From positions 32,833,227-32,897,226 of the forward strand of contig NC_052392.1 in assembly GCF_009389715.1 (NCBI RefSeq): DNA of 64,000 nucleotides. The letters run 5' to 3'. The translations under genes were made by a program, and so were the position numbers. This DNA comes from Phoenix dactylifera (taxonomy: Eukaryota > Streptophyta > Magnoliopsida > Arecales > Arecaceae). The notes beneath the pieces are model-generated. The model was not told the DNA's origin. It saw only the letters and a list, made by a program, of their open reading frames with translations, and did not search any database. This document shows, piece after piece, positions 25,703 through 36,761 of the stretch (positions are counted from its first letter, which is position 1; every line of letters starts with the position of its first letter).

Positions 25703-26464
25703 GTATATGATGAGGCAAATTTATTGAATTAGGTTGAAAAATATGGCATAAAGTTAAGGTCAATAAATTGACCCCATAGAGGCCATAGGGCTGCTATTGT
25801 CATAACCCTTCTCTTTTTTAAATAAAGTCATCCTCTTGGTTTCCACTATTAAGATGACAAATATGTTGTATTAAGAAAGAGCAAAATAATCATCAATCTA
25901 TTTAAATAATCAAAAATCTTTAATCAAATGACATGCTCATAAATTTTCTTCTCATGCATGACATTCATTTTATCATCCTCTGATTTACTTTTTCCCAAAA
26001 TTTCTCTCATTCTGATAGCAACACATGGTGGACCAAGTATTTGTGCGATTCACAGGGTTGGCACAACCATGGGTGTCAGATTTTAGTGGGAAGACTTTTC
26101 TATTCAAAAAATGCTATGATACTCAAATCTATGATTGAAGATTTTTTTTCTATAGTGTTGGTTTATCATATGGTAAGAGATTGGTACGTAACTTGACATC
26201 TGAACTCTCCATGCAAACCAAACTAATACCATGAGCTGCATCATAATACCCTTTTCCCACCAAAAGTTGATGAACAATTCTTAATAATAGGTTGGGACCA
26301 TATAGCATTTCTTTAAATTGCACTAGGAAGACTTCCATCCCCATCTTCATCATTACTTCTTCATTTCAATTCTAAATGCCTTGCATGTGAGACAAGTAAA
26401 GGCAAGTACTAGTAAAAGAAAAGGCTGTAGAAAGCCCAAAAAATAAAAATATAAGAGTGGGAGG
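25703..26464. other. intergenic DNA, no recognised gene
   Basis: AT-rich sequence with no recognisable coding or RNA feature. Confidence 0.4.
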
Positions 26465-26878
26465 TGTCACAATCTTGAACTTTATTAAGAAAAACTAGCA
26501 AAAAAAATATTATTTAAATTTTCTATCTCTGTGTAAATATCTAAGATCTATCAAATGTATAACCGAAGCAGGACCAAGCACATATTTGCACGGATCCTTA
26601 TATACTCTCTATTTAAATCTTGGCATACTCGCTAAGCTAAGAATCCGAATCTAGTCAAATCCCATTACAAACAATACGAACAAATCATTATCAACCTCAA
26701 TAGGCCCGTCTTGCAGTATCTCCCAGTCTACATAGATCATAAGTTAGGTCTATTCTGATACCATTAGTAACAACCCAAAAGATATTATTTGAATTTTTTT
26801 AACCCTATATAAGTACCCAAGATCTATCCAGTGCATAGCTTATATAAAGCTAAACATATACCCGTATGGATGCCTAAA
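26465..26878 (-). mobile_element. TRIM-like small LTR retroelement, copy 2
   Basis: Read on the minus strand, two direct repeats flank a short non-coding interior. The 5' repeat is about 26878-26766 and the 3' repeat about 26605-26465. Both contain GATAGATCTT, then a TA.TTA.A.AG block, then A.TT.AAATAATAT. Next to the 5' repeat lies TGGTATCAGAATAG (about 26763-26750), an initiator-Met primer-binding site with a decayed 3' part. Order and sequence of the blocks match copy 1 at 5821-6259, so the two belong to one family. The repeats differ from each other substantially, which implies an old insertion. Confidence 0.65.
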
Positions 26879-29792
26879 AAAACTTCATAAATTATATAAA
26901 TAATAAAATATATTTGTGGTAAACATGATAAATCAAATTCACTGAAGGCTTCTCATACAATGTTTGGATCTCCTCCAATTCTGGGTTGGATGATAGAGGG
27001 CAGGTTTTCGAATTAAAACCTTTGATAAACTAGCACAACCATGGTGATGGGATGAGAAATTAAATACAGTAGGTCTCATTAAATTATAATTACCATGTCA
27101 ATCATGGAGGGTTATGATTGAAAGACATGTCCTTCCCACTGCAGAGAGTAGTCCACATCCTCTCAGATGCATTGAATGTTTTGAACCGCTGGATGATTGG
27201 ACCATCGATCTGCTAGATGTCACTATGAACAACGACTTCTCCTGAGAGTCCAAGCCAAAAGGTTTGATTGATTGGAAGCCTGGGAAAGCTATCGCCCGCA
27301 AAGCTGTTTCAAATCCAAGAGCTGACGCAGCCATCCAAAGTCGGGAGGTCGGCAGGACCCCACAATACGAGTGGAGCCTGGACGGTGCCGCTGGTCGGCT
27401 CAGACCACCTCCACCTATTCCTTCTTTATGCTTTTCCAATGGCTCACAAGCTTGCTCGGTGGATTGTGTCTTTTTTTTTAAAGATTTTTCCTCATTTCTC
27501 TTGTCGAGTCATCAGCCATGAAAATCTCGTGGTTGGTGGAGTTTGCAATTTGGAGATTTGAGTATTTGGAGAGATCTACTTGTGTTTGTTTTCTTACATG
27601 AAGGGTAGGTATGCGTGCCACCTACTTGTTATTTTTGAGAAACATGTCAAGCTATCATCTATCATCTACTCTTGGTAGCACCATTTTCTCCATATATTTT
27701 TCCTAGAGATATTATTAATCTCTAATCTGCCGGAGGTGTCGAGCTTTGGCGATCAACATCTGCTTTTCCTTCGAACCTTTAATGAACTAGCAAGATACCC
27801 TGATATTTGATTTTCGTTGTTGATTTGTTTAAAAATTGAGATTGGCCTTGGTGGATGACTTCTTGTGGCAAGTGGCAACCATGTTTTGGTTGATCCTACC
27901 TTTAAAATTCTAGCTTACATATGTACATTTGGTATGACCATGAAAGAATAAAAGCAGTCGCTTTGAATGATAGGTGAGCAATGACCTCTTGTGATAGGTA
28001 AGCAATGACCAAATCTCAAGTTTGAGAGGCGTTTTTGATATTTGTAGTATTAAAGTATGTAGAAAATCAAATGCAAGGGTGCAGGCCAAGTAATGTCATG
28101 GTGCATTGGATTTAGGTGAAATCACATACAAGTGAAAAGCTTTTAATTTAGCATCAGGTTCTGAGCATAAAGCTTGGTGATCCAATTCAAACTCAGCGTT
28201 TACAATTGCAAGGCGAAAACGACACAAAAAAAGTTAGATCATGGTTGATTTTTTTTTTTTTTTCCTTTTGAATTACTTATTTTATTAAGGAATGGGAGGT
28301 GGTTGCGTACATTGAACGCTTAACTAAGAACCTTTAACAAGATCCAGCAAGTTGTGCTCTTCATTGATTCTTTTCTTCGCAAGCCTCCCTCCGTTCAATG
28401 CCACATCTCTGGGCTCCATACTACGTTAGCAGGCATCAGCATACCCTGAAACTTCCAAGGCATCTCATATCAATCTTGACTGGAGAGGAGAAAGTTAAAT
28501 TAAGAAAACTGCATGCTATTTCTACTACTAAGCTTAAAATGTTCTCTTGGCCCGAAAAATCCAACCCAAAACTAGCTTTAGTGCTAAGACCTAGATTCAT
28601 ATATGGTCTATCAGTTGGCAAATTTGCAACATTTTGGGTCTATTCAGGACAGGTTTTGGCCGGATATAAATTGAGGTGCTCGACTTAGGTTTTCAACTTG
28701 ACCGGTCAAGTTCGATTTAATTGGATCCAATTGTTCGAGAACCATGCCAGCCCAATTGAAGGTTACATAACATATACTATGCTTAAGCTTTAAGCCATCA
28801 AAACTGCTCGAGAGGCAAAAGTTGATGTTCATCTATTAACTCTTCAGCTAATAATACTTTATGACAGTAAAACTTGAGCTATATAAATGGTTTAGGCCAT
28901 GCTACGTCCTGAACCTCTTATCTAAGTCCAGCTTGAACTCAGGACTTGGACCCAGCATTGACAAGTTGGAACCGGACCCAGAACATCCTAGGTCTATGCC
29001 AAGTCCGCTCCTTTTAGATGTGGGCCGGATATAACTTAAGAGTTTGGTGGTAGAGTTTAATGTCAAGATTTATGATAGATCTCCACTTCAAATAAAACAT
29101 TTTAAGACCATGTTTGGGTCAGGTAGCATTAGTCCACTACTGTTTGAAATTAGAAAATTGATCAGATGGTTGGTACCTCTCTCCTAAAAGCTTGCCCTTG
29201 AGGAAGGTCCAAAGGTGGTAACATGTTTTTACTATATTGCCTAAGAAAATGAAAAAAATAGAGATTGCTTGGCTCTCAGAAGGTCACTAATAAGGCTTTT
29301 AAACAAGGGTCCTATCAGGGCAGATAAAGTTCCAGATCCATGCTCGTTGGGGATTCAATTCTAATCTTTCTACCAGATTCTTCCCATCTAAATATTGTAT
29401 TCTACCTCACACTTATTCAGTTTAGATTAAATCTACACTCTAAGAAAGACACTATTATCCATTCATGATACAATTTTGAAGTACATTAGGTAAGATAATA
29501 AATTTAATAGTTGTAAACCTTAGAGTTATATGGTCAGGTTGGATCAAAATTGCATCCAGTACACACATTTACTAAATCTGGATCCAAGTGTTTTATGAAT
29601 CTTCCTTAGAATCCGAGACGTTGCGAAAGAAGGTGAATCATTTTTTCACGTGAAAGATACAACCTGTATCCCCTAGTCAGAAAATAGAATGCAAAACTGA
29701 TGAATTGCAAAGAACAATATCTCCATCTCTAACAACAATGGCTTAGTGCAACTGGAATGTTTTACTGGTCAGCAAAGGCAGTTCTTATCATA
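26879..29792. other. intergenic DNA, no recognised gene
   Basis: AT-rich to moderate composition. Short open frames at 27098-27561 overlap on both strands without recognisable similarity. Poly-T tracts occur near 27472 and 28250. A pyrimidine- and purine-skewed 'ggattgg/ccaaccc' style tract lies at about 28550-28760; similar text occurs at 38760 and 50560-50830. Confidence 0.4.
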
Positions 29793-29797
29793 CCGAG
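29793..29797. other. target-site duplication, left (CCGAG)
   Basis: Five bases directly before TGTTGCTGG match the five directly after the right end (34366-34370). Confidence 0.8.
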
Positions 29798-30755
29798 TGT
29801 TGCTGGAAATTGGACCCGGGGGCGATCTTCGGTCGGAGAGAGGGAGCAGCAGGTCCTCCCGGCGGGCCGGTGATCCGTTGGCGGGTAGCGTCCTCCGTCT
29901 GGGTGCCTGCAGACAAACCGGTGGCCGGGTTTTCCGGCGCCGGCCCTCCGACGCTCAAGTCAGAAAGGGGGGCAAACAGTGGGGACAGAAGAAGAGAAAC
30001 AGTGTTTTGTGGAGTGCGTAATTTTTTCCTCCAACCCCCCACCTGAGAAGCCAAGGCTCCCTTTTATAAGCGGGGGTCGGTTTACCTGTGATGTAACGGG
30101 GCGAGGCCATAGTACGGCTCGGCATGTGGTTCAGGTCAGCGCACGAGCAGGCGAATCATTGCGCTGATGTCGGCGATAAGGGCGTCATACGACCCGAATT
30201 AGCACGCTACCAGGCGAATTATTGCATTGGTGTCGGAGGTAAGGCCGAGATCAGAGACTTATCATAGTCGATTATCATAGTCGATTGGACTTTACTAGGC
30301 TAGCTTGCCGTGGAGAGCTGAGAGTCTGTAGATGACAGGAGCCATGCGCATTAATTGTGGAGTAAGCCGGAGATCCCCATTAATTGTGGAGTAAGCCGGA
30401 GATCCGCATTAATTGTGGAGTAAGCCGGAGATCTGCATTAATTGTGGAGTAAGCCGAAGATCCGCATTAATTGTTGAGTGAACTGGAGGTTTACAGTGGT
30501 CATGCGCAATAAATGCCGGGGGAGCGGCAGAGTATGGTCCTCGGCCGGACCTCAGAGAGGTATGGCCGTAGTAGGTGGCTGACAAGGGTAGACCTTGAGC
30601 ATCAGGGTTTTCCTAGGTCGGAGGTTCCGAGGTCGGATGTCTTGAGGTCAGGCGCTCCGAGGTCGGACGCCGACTTCGGCCGTCCAGGGTCGGCGATTGT
30701 ATGACTTCTTAGGGGCATTTGTGTCACTGGGGGGAAAAATCTTATTCCCCCAACA
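29798..30755 (-). repeat. LTR, left copy (958 bp, minus orientation)
   Basis: On the minus strand this starts TGTTGGGGG at 30755 and ends AGCAACA at 29798. It contains a TATA box (TTATAAAA, about 30062-30069 on the opposite strand) and the R-U5 motif CTGACTTGAGCGTCGGAGGG. A 29-bp minisatellite (attaattgtggagtaagccg unit) is present five times at about 30345-30480. Transcription from this LTR would run outward, toward lower coordinates. Confidence 0.8.
30345..30480. repeat. 29-bp tandem repeat in left LTR (5 units)
   Basis: Units of 29 bp begin with ATTAATTGTGGAGTAAGCCG; the last unit is diverged (TTGAGTGAAC). The right LTR has four units at about 33705-33830, and this one-unit difference accounts for the entire 29-bp length difference between the two LTRs. 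Confidence 0.85.
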
Positions 30756-31150
30756 CTACCCCCCGACTTCCGAGTTCGAGCGGCTTGAAGGCTCGGACGT
30801 GGGAAGTAAAGACTATCGTTAAAGTTGGGGGGAATCTCATCCGCACCCTTAAACTTCTCGGCGCCTTTATGACGGGACCCGCGCCCTTGGGCGCTTCGAG
30901 GTTGCTTTGTTCAGCGAACTAATGATGGGGCTTGTATCCTTACGTTTTCCGAAGCAGCTGTAATGGGGGTGGCGCCTCTCGGATCTCCGAGATCACTTCG
31001 TGCGGCGGACCCATGATGAGGGTCCTCGAGCTCGACGAGGCGGCGCCTCGATCTTGTGGTCGGGGTTCCCCGCTCATCAATGAGCATGCCGTTTCGTGCT
31101 TCAAAACAGACACGCGGCATGACCTAAGGTCGGACGCTTCCGATCTCGTG

Positions 31151-32537
31151 TTAGTGGATCATAGATCTAGTGAGGTGGAGGCTATATCGGGGCTCCACGT
31201 GTCCCAGAGCCTTATTAAATGAGGGGAGCGAGGGTGATGTCCGCTCGTTCTCCAAGGCGATTTGATCCTGCGGACCCATGATGAGGCCCCGAGATCCGAT
31301 GGGACAGCGTTTCGATTTCGTACCCGATTTATTGATCCGGAGTGAATGCGGTGCCTTGGCCTCCGAGGTCGACACGTGGCGCAATCCAGTCGGAGGATGG
31401 GAACCGACCCTGTCGATCTGGGCCGTCAGGGACTCTTCCCGGAAAACCCTCGAAGAGCTCGGCTCACTCGAGCTCGGGATTCCGGAACCTCTTACCTCGG
31501 GGCCTCTGGTCGGCTCAGACCCCGAGTGCTGGACATGGATCGTGGCGGGGCCCTCCCGCTGGGAAAGGGGCGCAGGACAAGGCGGGGCCGCCGAGCCCGC
31601 GTCGCCGATGGCCGACGTCCGCCCTTGGCCGGCTACGGAGGCCCCCGCCTCCGGGCCTCTCACCTCGGCCGATGAAGAAGCGCCGGCCAATCTTGGCTTC
31701 TTCCGAGGCTGGGGCATAGCTCCCCCGGCCTCGGCCTCTCGTCTCTTCAGGCGGGAGAAGAGGGACGTGTTGCTAGTCGGCATGTGGGGAATATCTGAAA
31801 TCAAAAAATTTCACTAAGTGTCAGACCAATGATAGTGAAAACAAAAGACAGGGAAAGAAAGTAATGTAACTACTCTTACCCTCGGGGCGCGCCGAGCTCA
31901 GACCCACACTCGCCAAGGCGTCCTCCCGTAGGAGCTCGGTCAGGTCGTACCCCTTCCCGAGGGCCCGTAGAGAGTCCAGGACCCTCAGCTCCCTCCTCGA
32001 GGGCTCGGAGAGCCTGTTGAGGGCCTTCAGCCGAGGGTGCCCCCACCTCGGGTTGAACCCCCACGGCGCCTCGGACGCAAGGAAGAAAAACTTCCCCTTC
32101 CACTCATGAATAGAGGAAGGGGCACCCTGGAAGAGTGACATACCGCCCCGAAAGGCAAAGTATAGCCACCCTGCGTCCGCCGGGTTCTTTTTTAACAGAA
32201 AGCACCGGCGGAAGATGCTTACCGAGATCGGGATCCCATGCCCGAGGCATAGGGATAGGAATCCGATTATGGTCCTCCACGAGTTCGGAGCCAACTGTGC
32301 CGGGACGAGCTAGTACTCGACCAGCAGATTATTCACAAACTCGTGAACAGGGAACCGTAGGCCGGCCCAGAGCGTCTCGCGGTAAACCGCGATCCGACCT
32401 GGGGGCGGCCGTGTCACCCTGTCTTCCGGCCCCGCGGTTTCCAGGCGAAACCCGGGCTGGAAGAAGAACCGGGAGCGGATTAACTCCAACTCCTCCCCCG
32501 ACAGGCTCGACCCTACTTCCTCAGGACCGAGACCCAT
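31151..32537 (-). pseudogene. gag-like gene of the inverted-LTR element, broken by a stop
   Basis: A minus-strand frame starts at ATG 32537-32535. The region around 32290-31880 (IGFLSLCLGHGIPISVSIF, a WLYF.FRGG block, then a KFFFLA...WGF block) resembles the plant 'putative gypsy type transposon' domain found in gag-like retroelement genes. A single in-frame TAG lies at 32312-32310. A plausible 85-bp intron (31879-31795; donor GTAAGA, acceptor TTTCAG) joins the two exons in frame. The second exon encodes a basic, low-complexity tail and then runs past the spacer into the left arm at 31431, ending at a stop at 31151, so its C-terminus is chimeric. No protease, reverse transcriptase or integrase is present, so the element is non-autonomous. 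Confidence 0.6.
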
Positions 32538-32735
32538 TTTTACAGAGAAATGAAACAAGATTAAAAGCAGAGGAGGGAAGAAGAAGAGGAACCCTAGCAA
32601 TTACGGGGTAGGAACCTACGGGACATCGCCGAAAATCGCTCCGGGCACCGACGGCAAGATTTGGTCAGGGGGTAGAGCAAGGAGGGAGACGGCGAAAATG
32701 GAAAATGCAAAGCAACCAAATGTAACTTTTAGGGT

Positions 32736-32756
32736 AGACTCGTGGGGTTTATATAG
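32736..32756 (-). promoter_or_regulatory. TATA box upstream of the gag-like frame
   Basis: On the minus strand TCTATATAAACC lies about 5 bp inside the spacer, just after the right arm ends, and about 210 bp upstream of ATG 32537. It is a good plant TATA consensus and could drive the gag-like gene independently of the LTRs. Confidence 0.5.
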
Positions 32757-33436
32757 ACCCCCCTGACGGCCCAGATCGACAGGGTCGGTTCCCATCCCCC
32801 GACTGGATTGCGCCACGTGTCGACCTTGGAGGCCGAGGCACCGCATTCACTCCGGATCAATAAATTGGGTACGAAATCGAAACGCTGTCCCATCGAATCT
32901 CGGGGCCTCATCATGGGTCCGCAGGATCAAATCGCCTTGGAGAACGAGCGGACATCACCCTCGCTCCCCTCATTTAATAAGGCTCTGGGACACGTGGAGC
33001 CCCGATATAGCCTCCACCTCACTAGATCTATGATCCACTAACACGAGATCGGAAGCGTCCGACCTTAGGTCATGCCGCGTGTCTGTTTTGAAGCACGAAA
33101 CGGCATGCTCATTGATGAGCGGGGAACCCCGACCACAAGATCGAGGCGCCGCCTCGTCGAGCTCGAGGACCCTCATCATGGGTCCGCCGCACGAAGTGAT
33201 CTCGGAGATCCGAGAGGCGCCACCCCCATTACAGCTGCTTCGAAAAACGTAAGGATACAAGCCCCATCATTAGTTCGCTGAACAAAGCAACCTCGAAGCG
33301 CCCAAGGGCGCGGGTCCCGTCATAAAGGTGCCGAGAAGTGCAAGGGTGTGGATAAGATTCCTCCCAACTTTAACGATAGTCTTTACTTCCCACGTCCGAG
33401 CCTACAAGCCGCTCGAACTCGGAAGTCGGGGGGTAG

Positions 33437-34365
33437 TGTTGGGGGAATAAGATTTTTTCCCCCCGTGACACAAATGCCCCTAAGAAGTCGTACAATCGCC
33501 GACCCTGGACGGCCGAAGTCGGCGTCCGACCTCGGAGCGCTCGACCTCAAGACATCCGACCTCGGAACCTCCGACCTAGGAAAACCCTGATGCTCAAGGT
33601 CTACCTTTGTCAGCCACCTACTACGGCCATACCCCTCTGAGGTCCGGCCGAGGACCATACTCTGCCGCTCCCCCGGCATTTATTGCGCATGGCCACTGTA
33701 AACCTCCAGTTCACTCAACAATTAATGCGGATCTCCGGCTTACTCCACAATTAATGCGGATCTCCGGCTTACTCCACAATTAATGCGGATCTCCGGCTTA
33801 CTCCACAATTAATGCGCATGGCTCCTGTCATCTACGGACTCTCAGCTCTCCACGGCAAGCTAGCCCAGTAAAGTCCAATCGACTATGATAATCGACTATG
33901 ATAAGTCTCTGATCTCGGCCTTACCTCCGACACCAATGCAATAATTCGCCTGGTAGCGTGCTAGTTCGGGTCGTACGACGCCCTTATCGCCGACATCAGC
34001 GCAATGATTCGCCTGCTCGTGCGCCGACCTGAACCACATGCCGAGCCGTACTATGGCCTCGCCCCGTTACATCACAGGTAAACCGACCCCCGCTTATAAA
34101 AAGGAGCCTTGGCTTCTCAGGTGGGGGGTTGGAGGAAAAAATTACGCACTCCACAAAACACTGTTTCTCTTCTTCTGTCCACACTGTTTGCCCCCCTTTC
34201 TGACTTGAGCGTCGGAGGGCCGGCGCCGGAAAATCCGGCCACCGGTTTGTCTGCAGGCACCCAGACGGAGGACGCCACCCGCCAACGGATCACCGGCCCG
34301 CCGGGAGGACCTGCTGCTCCCTCTCTCCGACCGAAGATCGCCCCCGGGTCCAATTTCCAGCAACA
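33437..34365 (+). repeat. LTR, right copy (929 bp, plus orientation)
   Basis: It starts TGTTGGGGGAATAAG at 33437 and ends CCAGCAACA at 34365. It has a TATA box (TATAAAAA, 34095-34102), then AGGAGCC and the CTGACTTGAGCGTCGGAGGG motif in R-U5. Transcription would run outward, toward the 3' end of the beta-tubulin gene. It is nearly identical to the left LTR apart from one missing 29-bp unit and scattered substitutions, indicating recent origin or gene conversion. Confidence 0.8.
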
Positions 34366-34370
34366 CCGAG
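34366..34370. other. target-site duplication, right (CCGAG)
   Basis: Matches 29793-29797 directly outside the left end. Confidence 0.8.
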
Positions 34371-36300
34371 GAAGCTTGGTCTTTGCACAATTGGTTTTAG
34401 TTACTTTATATTATGTACATCCTTTCTTCTTCTTCTTATTTTTTTTGTTTTTCTTTTGTATTTGATGTCAATGGATTGGCGCTAACAAGCAGATATTTTT
34501 CTAGAGGGTTATTGATGTTGGCCGGCAACATAATATATAGATAAGCTAACTGAGGACAAATATGTAAGATGCGAAAAGCAAGGAGAGTTGGGAATTATCA
34601 ACATCGGGGTACTTCAATGAGGGTGCAATACGAGGACTTCCAAGTAGGTCATCCAGTACTACTCTCATCAAAACCTACTAAACTGCGGAGTTCTAATAGG
34701 ATCCAATGCGTTAGTGCTGGTATGATTGTACATTCAATGAGCTCTATGAGGTAAGTAGCTATGACTCCGATCCCCATAGTGCTTTGTGTTGGCGTTCCCA
34801 TCCTTTAGATTGGCCGGCTCTCAGCATTTTGTAGGGGAATTTTGAAGGTGCCACACGCTGTTGTGATATGAAAACACGGGCTATAAACGAAGGGGCAGGC
34901 AACTTTCTTTTATCTAAGTATAGTTTTTTGAGGTCCTGGAATAAACTGGGTTTGGCCATTGAGTTCATTAAGGAGATGGTTGAGTTCACTCAAAATTGAG
35001 AACAAGTCACTCAAACGCTGTGTCGGGGAATGTTCATGACACATTGGATATGTTAATGCCTCTGGAGAAGTGGGAGAAATATAGTGTTTTTATTATTCGA
35101 TCAAGGTGTTCGGTTCAATACCCACAAAAAAAAAAAAAAAAAAAAAAAAATTATCTGGAAAAGTGTTTTAGACATCTACTCTTAAGATCAGTCAAATAGA
35201 TCTGAGATCACATCAGATTTCCTCGCACTTTCCCTCTATCGTGCTCTTGTAGCCTTACATCAACCATCTCGAGCTTACGATTGGGTTATCTTATTTACTT
35301 CCGTATTCCCATTCCACCATATTCTCTGAAAACAATCGAGGAGATCTAGGCTTTCCAACAAGAGGGCAGATTTGACCTGTGAGTGTATGATTGGTTTCTC
35401 TCCCTATTCTCTTCCTACAAATGGCAGGGGTTGAGAAATAGTAAAGTAGAAAAGGGAGATGAAGGAGAAGGAAAAGAATGATTCGAAAGAGACATTTGGT
35501 CGACTTCTCGATGAGTGGACGGGAACATTAAAATTAGAACTGAAAGTACGTCAAATATAGATAAAATATCAGTATTAGCTATATCTTTCTCTCTTTAACA
35601 AATTTATATGCAGATATGAAAGTTGGATAAAAATACAAAACATACCTATATTTATTGTACAAATATAGGTACAAATTAAATATTAAAAATATAGATATAA
35701 ATATAAATTAAATAGTTAAACCTTACAACTATCAAATAAAAGGCATATTTTCCTATCTGCACCCCATTTTTTTCATAGATAAGATATTAATCAGATATTC
35801 AAATTTATATTCATATCTAAATAGATTCTTTTATTCCACCTTCACCGTATTGAGGATATACGTCGTATAAGTGGGTCCCTTATTGCGCACATCGCAGCTT
35901 CGAAATGGACGATTGTGGTATGCGTACGCCGCCCACACACCTGAACCCATGGTTACCTCTCTGTGTTAGCAAGATTTAGCGCTTTAAATGGGCCAGGCCA
36001 GCCCACCTTCTTACCCAGGCTTCATTCCATCATTTTTGGGCATTGGGCTGCAGCATGTATAGGATATACTCAATGTGTACGAGCCTGCCCAACAAATGCA
36101 TTAAAATGATACTTTGAGACAGATGTAATCGTAAGCAAATTGCTTCCGCACCAAAAACCGAAAGCCGTGCAAGTTGCAAGAGATGTGAATCCATCTGCCC
36201 AACAGATTTTTTGAGTGTCCATGTTTACTTATGGCATGAACCAATTCGTAGCATAGGTCTATCTTATTGATACATTACTAAAAACTCCATTTGAATCATT
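34371..36300. other. intergenic DNA between the inverted-LTR element and beta-tubulin
   Basis: No recognised gene. A poly-A run (about 35127-35151) preceded by TTCAATACCCAC resembles the tail of a non-LTR retroelement on the plus strand. The sequence from 35520 on is AT-rich. Confidence 0.4.
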
Positions 36301-36337
36301 TGATTCCTCTTTACCAACAAAAGCCCGTACCTAATAA

Positions 36338-36761
36338 AATTTATTATTTCAACTATAAGTCCAAGCACGACAATTGACAATGCCGCAACCGAGACCGACA
36401 AAAGCAGCACTGCCGGAGACATAAGAAGGAAAAGCATGCTGTTGATCACTGATTTTCACAAGAATGAAGTTAAGGAGAGACCTTGCTGAACCACAGAATA
36501 ATAGCATGCAGATGGCAATAATCTCATAACATATCAATCAACATGCAACCTGCTAGAAACAACTTAGTAGGGTAGGTTGGCTCACGAAGAAGCACAAATA
36601 ACAACTCAGAACGGAGGATGATCACGTAAAAGGAGGACCTTACATATCCTGGAGCATGAGAATGTGCGGGGAGCTAGCACAAGCTATACCTGCTACCTTG
36701 CAACATAATACTGCCACAATCACAACAAACCAGCATAGCATCACTTCGGTTCATCTTGCCC
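36338..36761 (-). other. 3' UTR region of beta-tubulin
   Basis: Non-coding DNA downstream of the TGA stop. An AATAAA on the minus strand (plus-strand TTTATT at about 36340-36345) lies about 420 bp after the stop and is a plausible but unproven polyadenylation signal. Confidence 0.35.

Larger units (their letters stand above)
29798..34365. mobile_element. Ty3/gypsy-type element with LTRs in inverted orientation (palindromic insertion)
   Basis: The left arm (29798-31431, 1634 bp) and right arm (32761-34365, 1605 bp) are near-identical reverse complements separated by a 1329-bp spacer. The outer part of each arm is an LTR: left 30755-29798 on the minus strand, right 33437-34365 on the plus strand. 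Each starts TGTTGGGGGAATAAG and ends CCAGCAACA (the TG...CA rule). A purine-rich GGAAGTCGGGGGGTAG abuts the LTR start, as expected of a polypurine tract, so each arm is 3' internal sequence plus 3' LTR. The whole is bracketed by CCGAG on both sides (29793-29797 and 34366-34370), a 5-bp duplication typical of LTR-retrotransposon integrase. A normal element has direct LTRs; this one has two U5 ends outward. Confidence 0.85.

Noticed and set aside
29746..31817. Many open frames in the inverted arms
   Set aside because: They occur as mirrored copies in both arms and come from GC-rich LTR sequence. The reads have no protein-family features, so they are not listed as genes.
29798..34365. Interpretation as a DNA transposon with 1.6-kb terminal inverted repeats
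   Set aside because: The arms contain a full LTR with TG...CA ends, an abutting purine tract and a TATA box, and the flanking duplication is 5 bp. These fit LTR retrotransposon integration better than Mutator (9 bp), hAT (8 bp) or Harbinger (3 bp).
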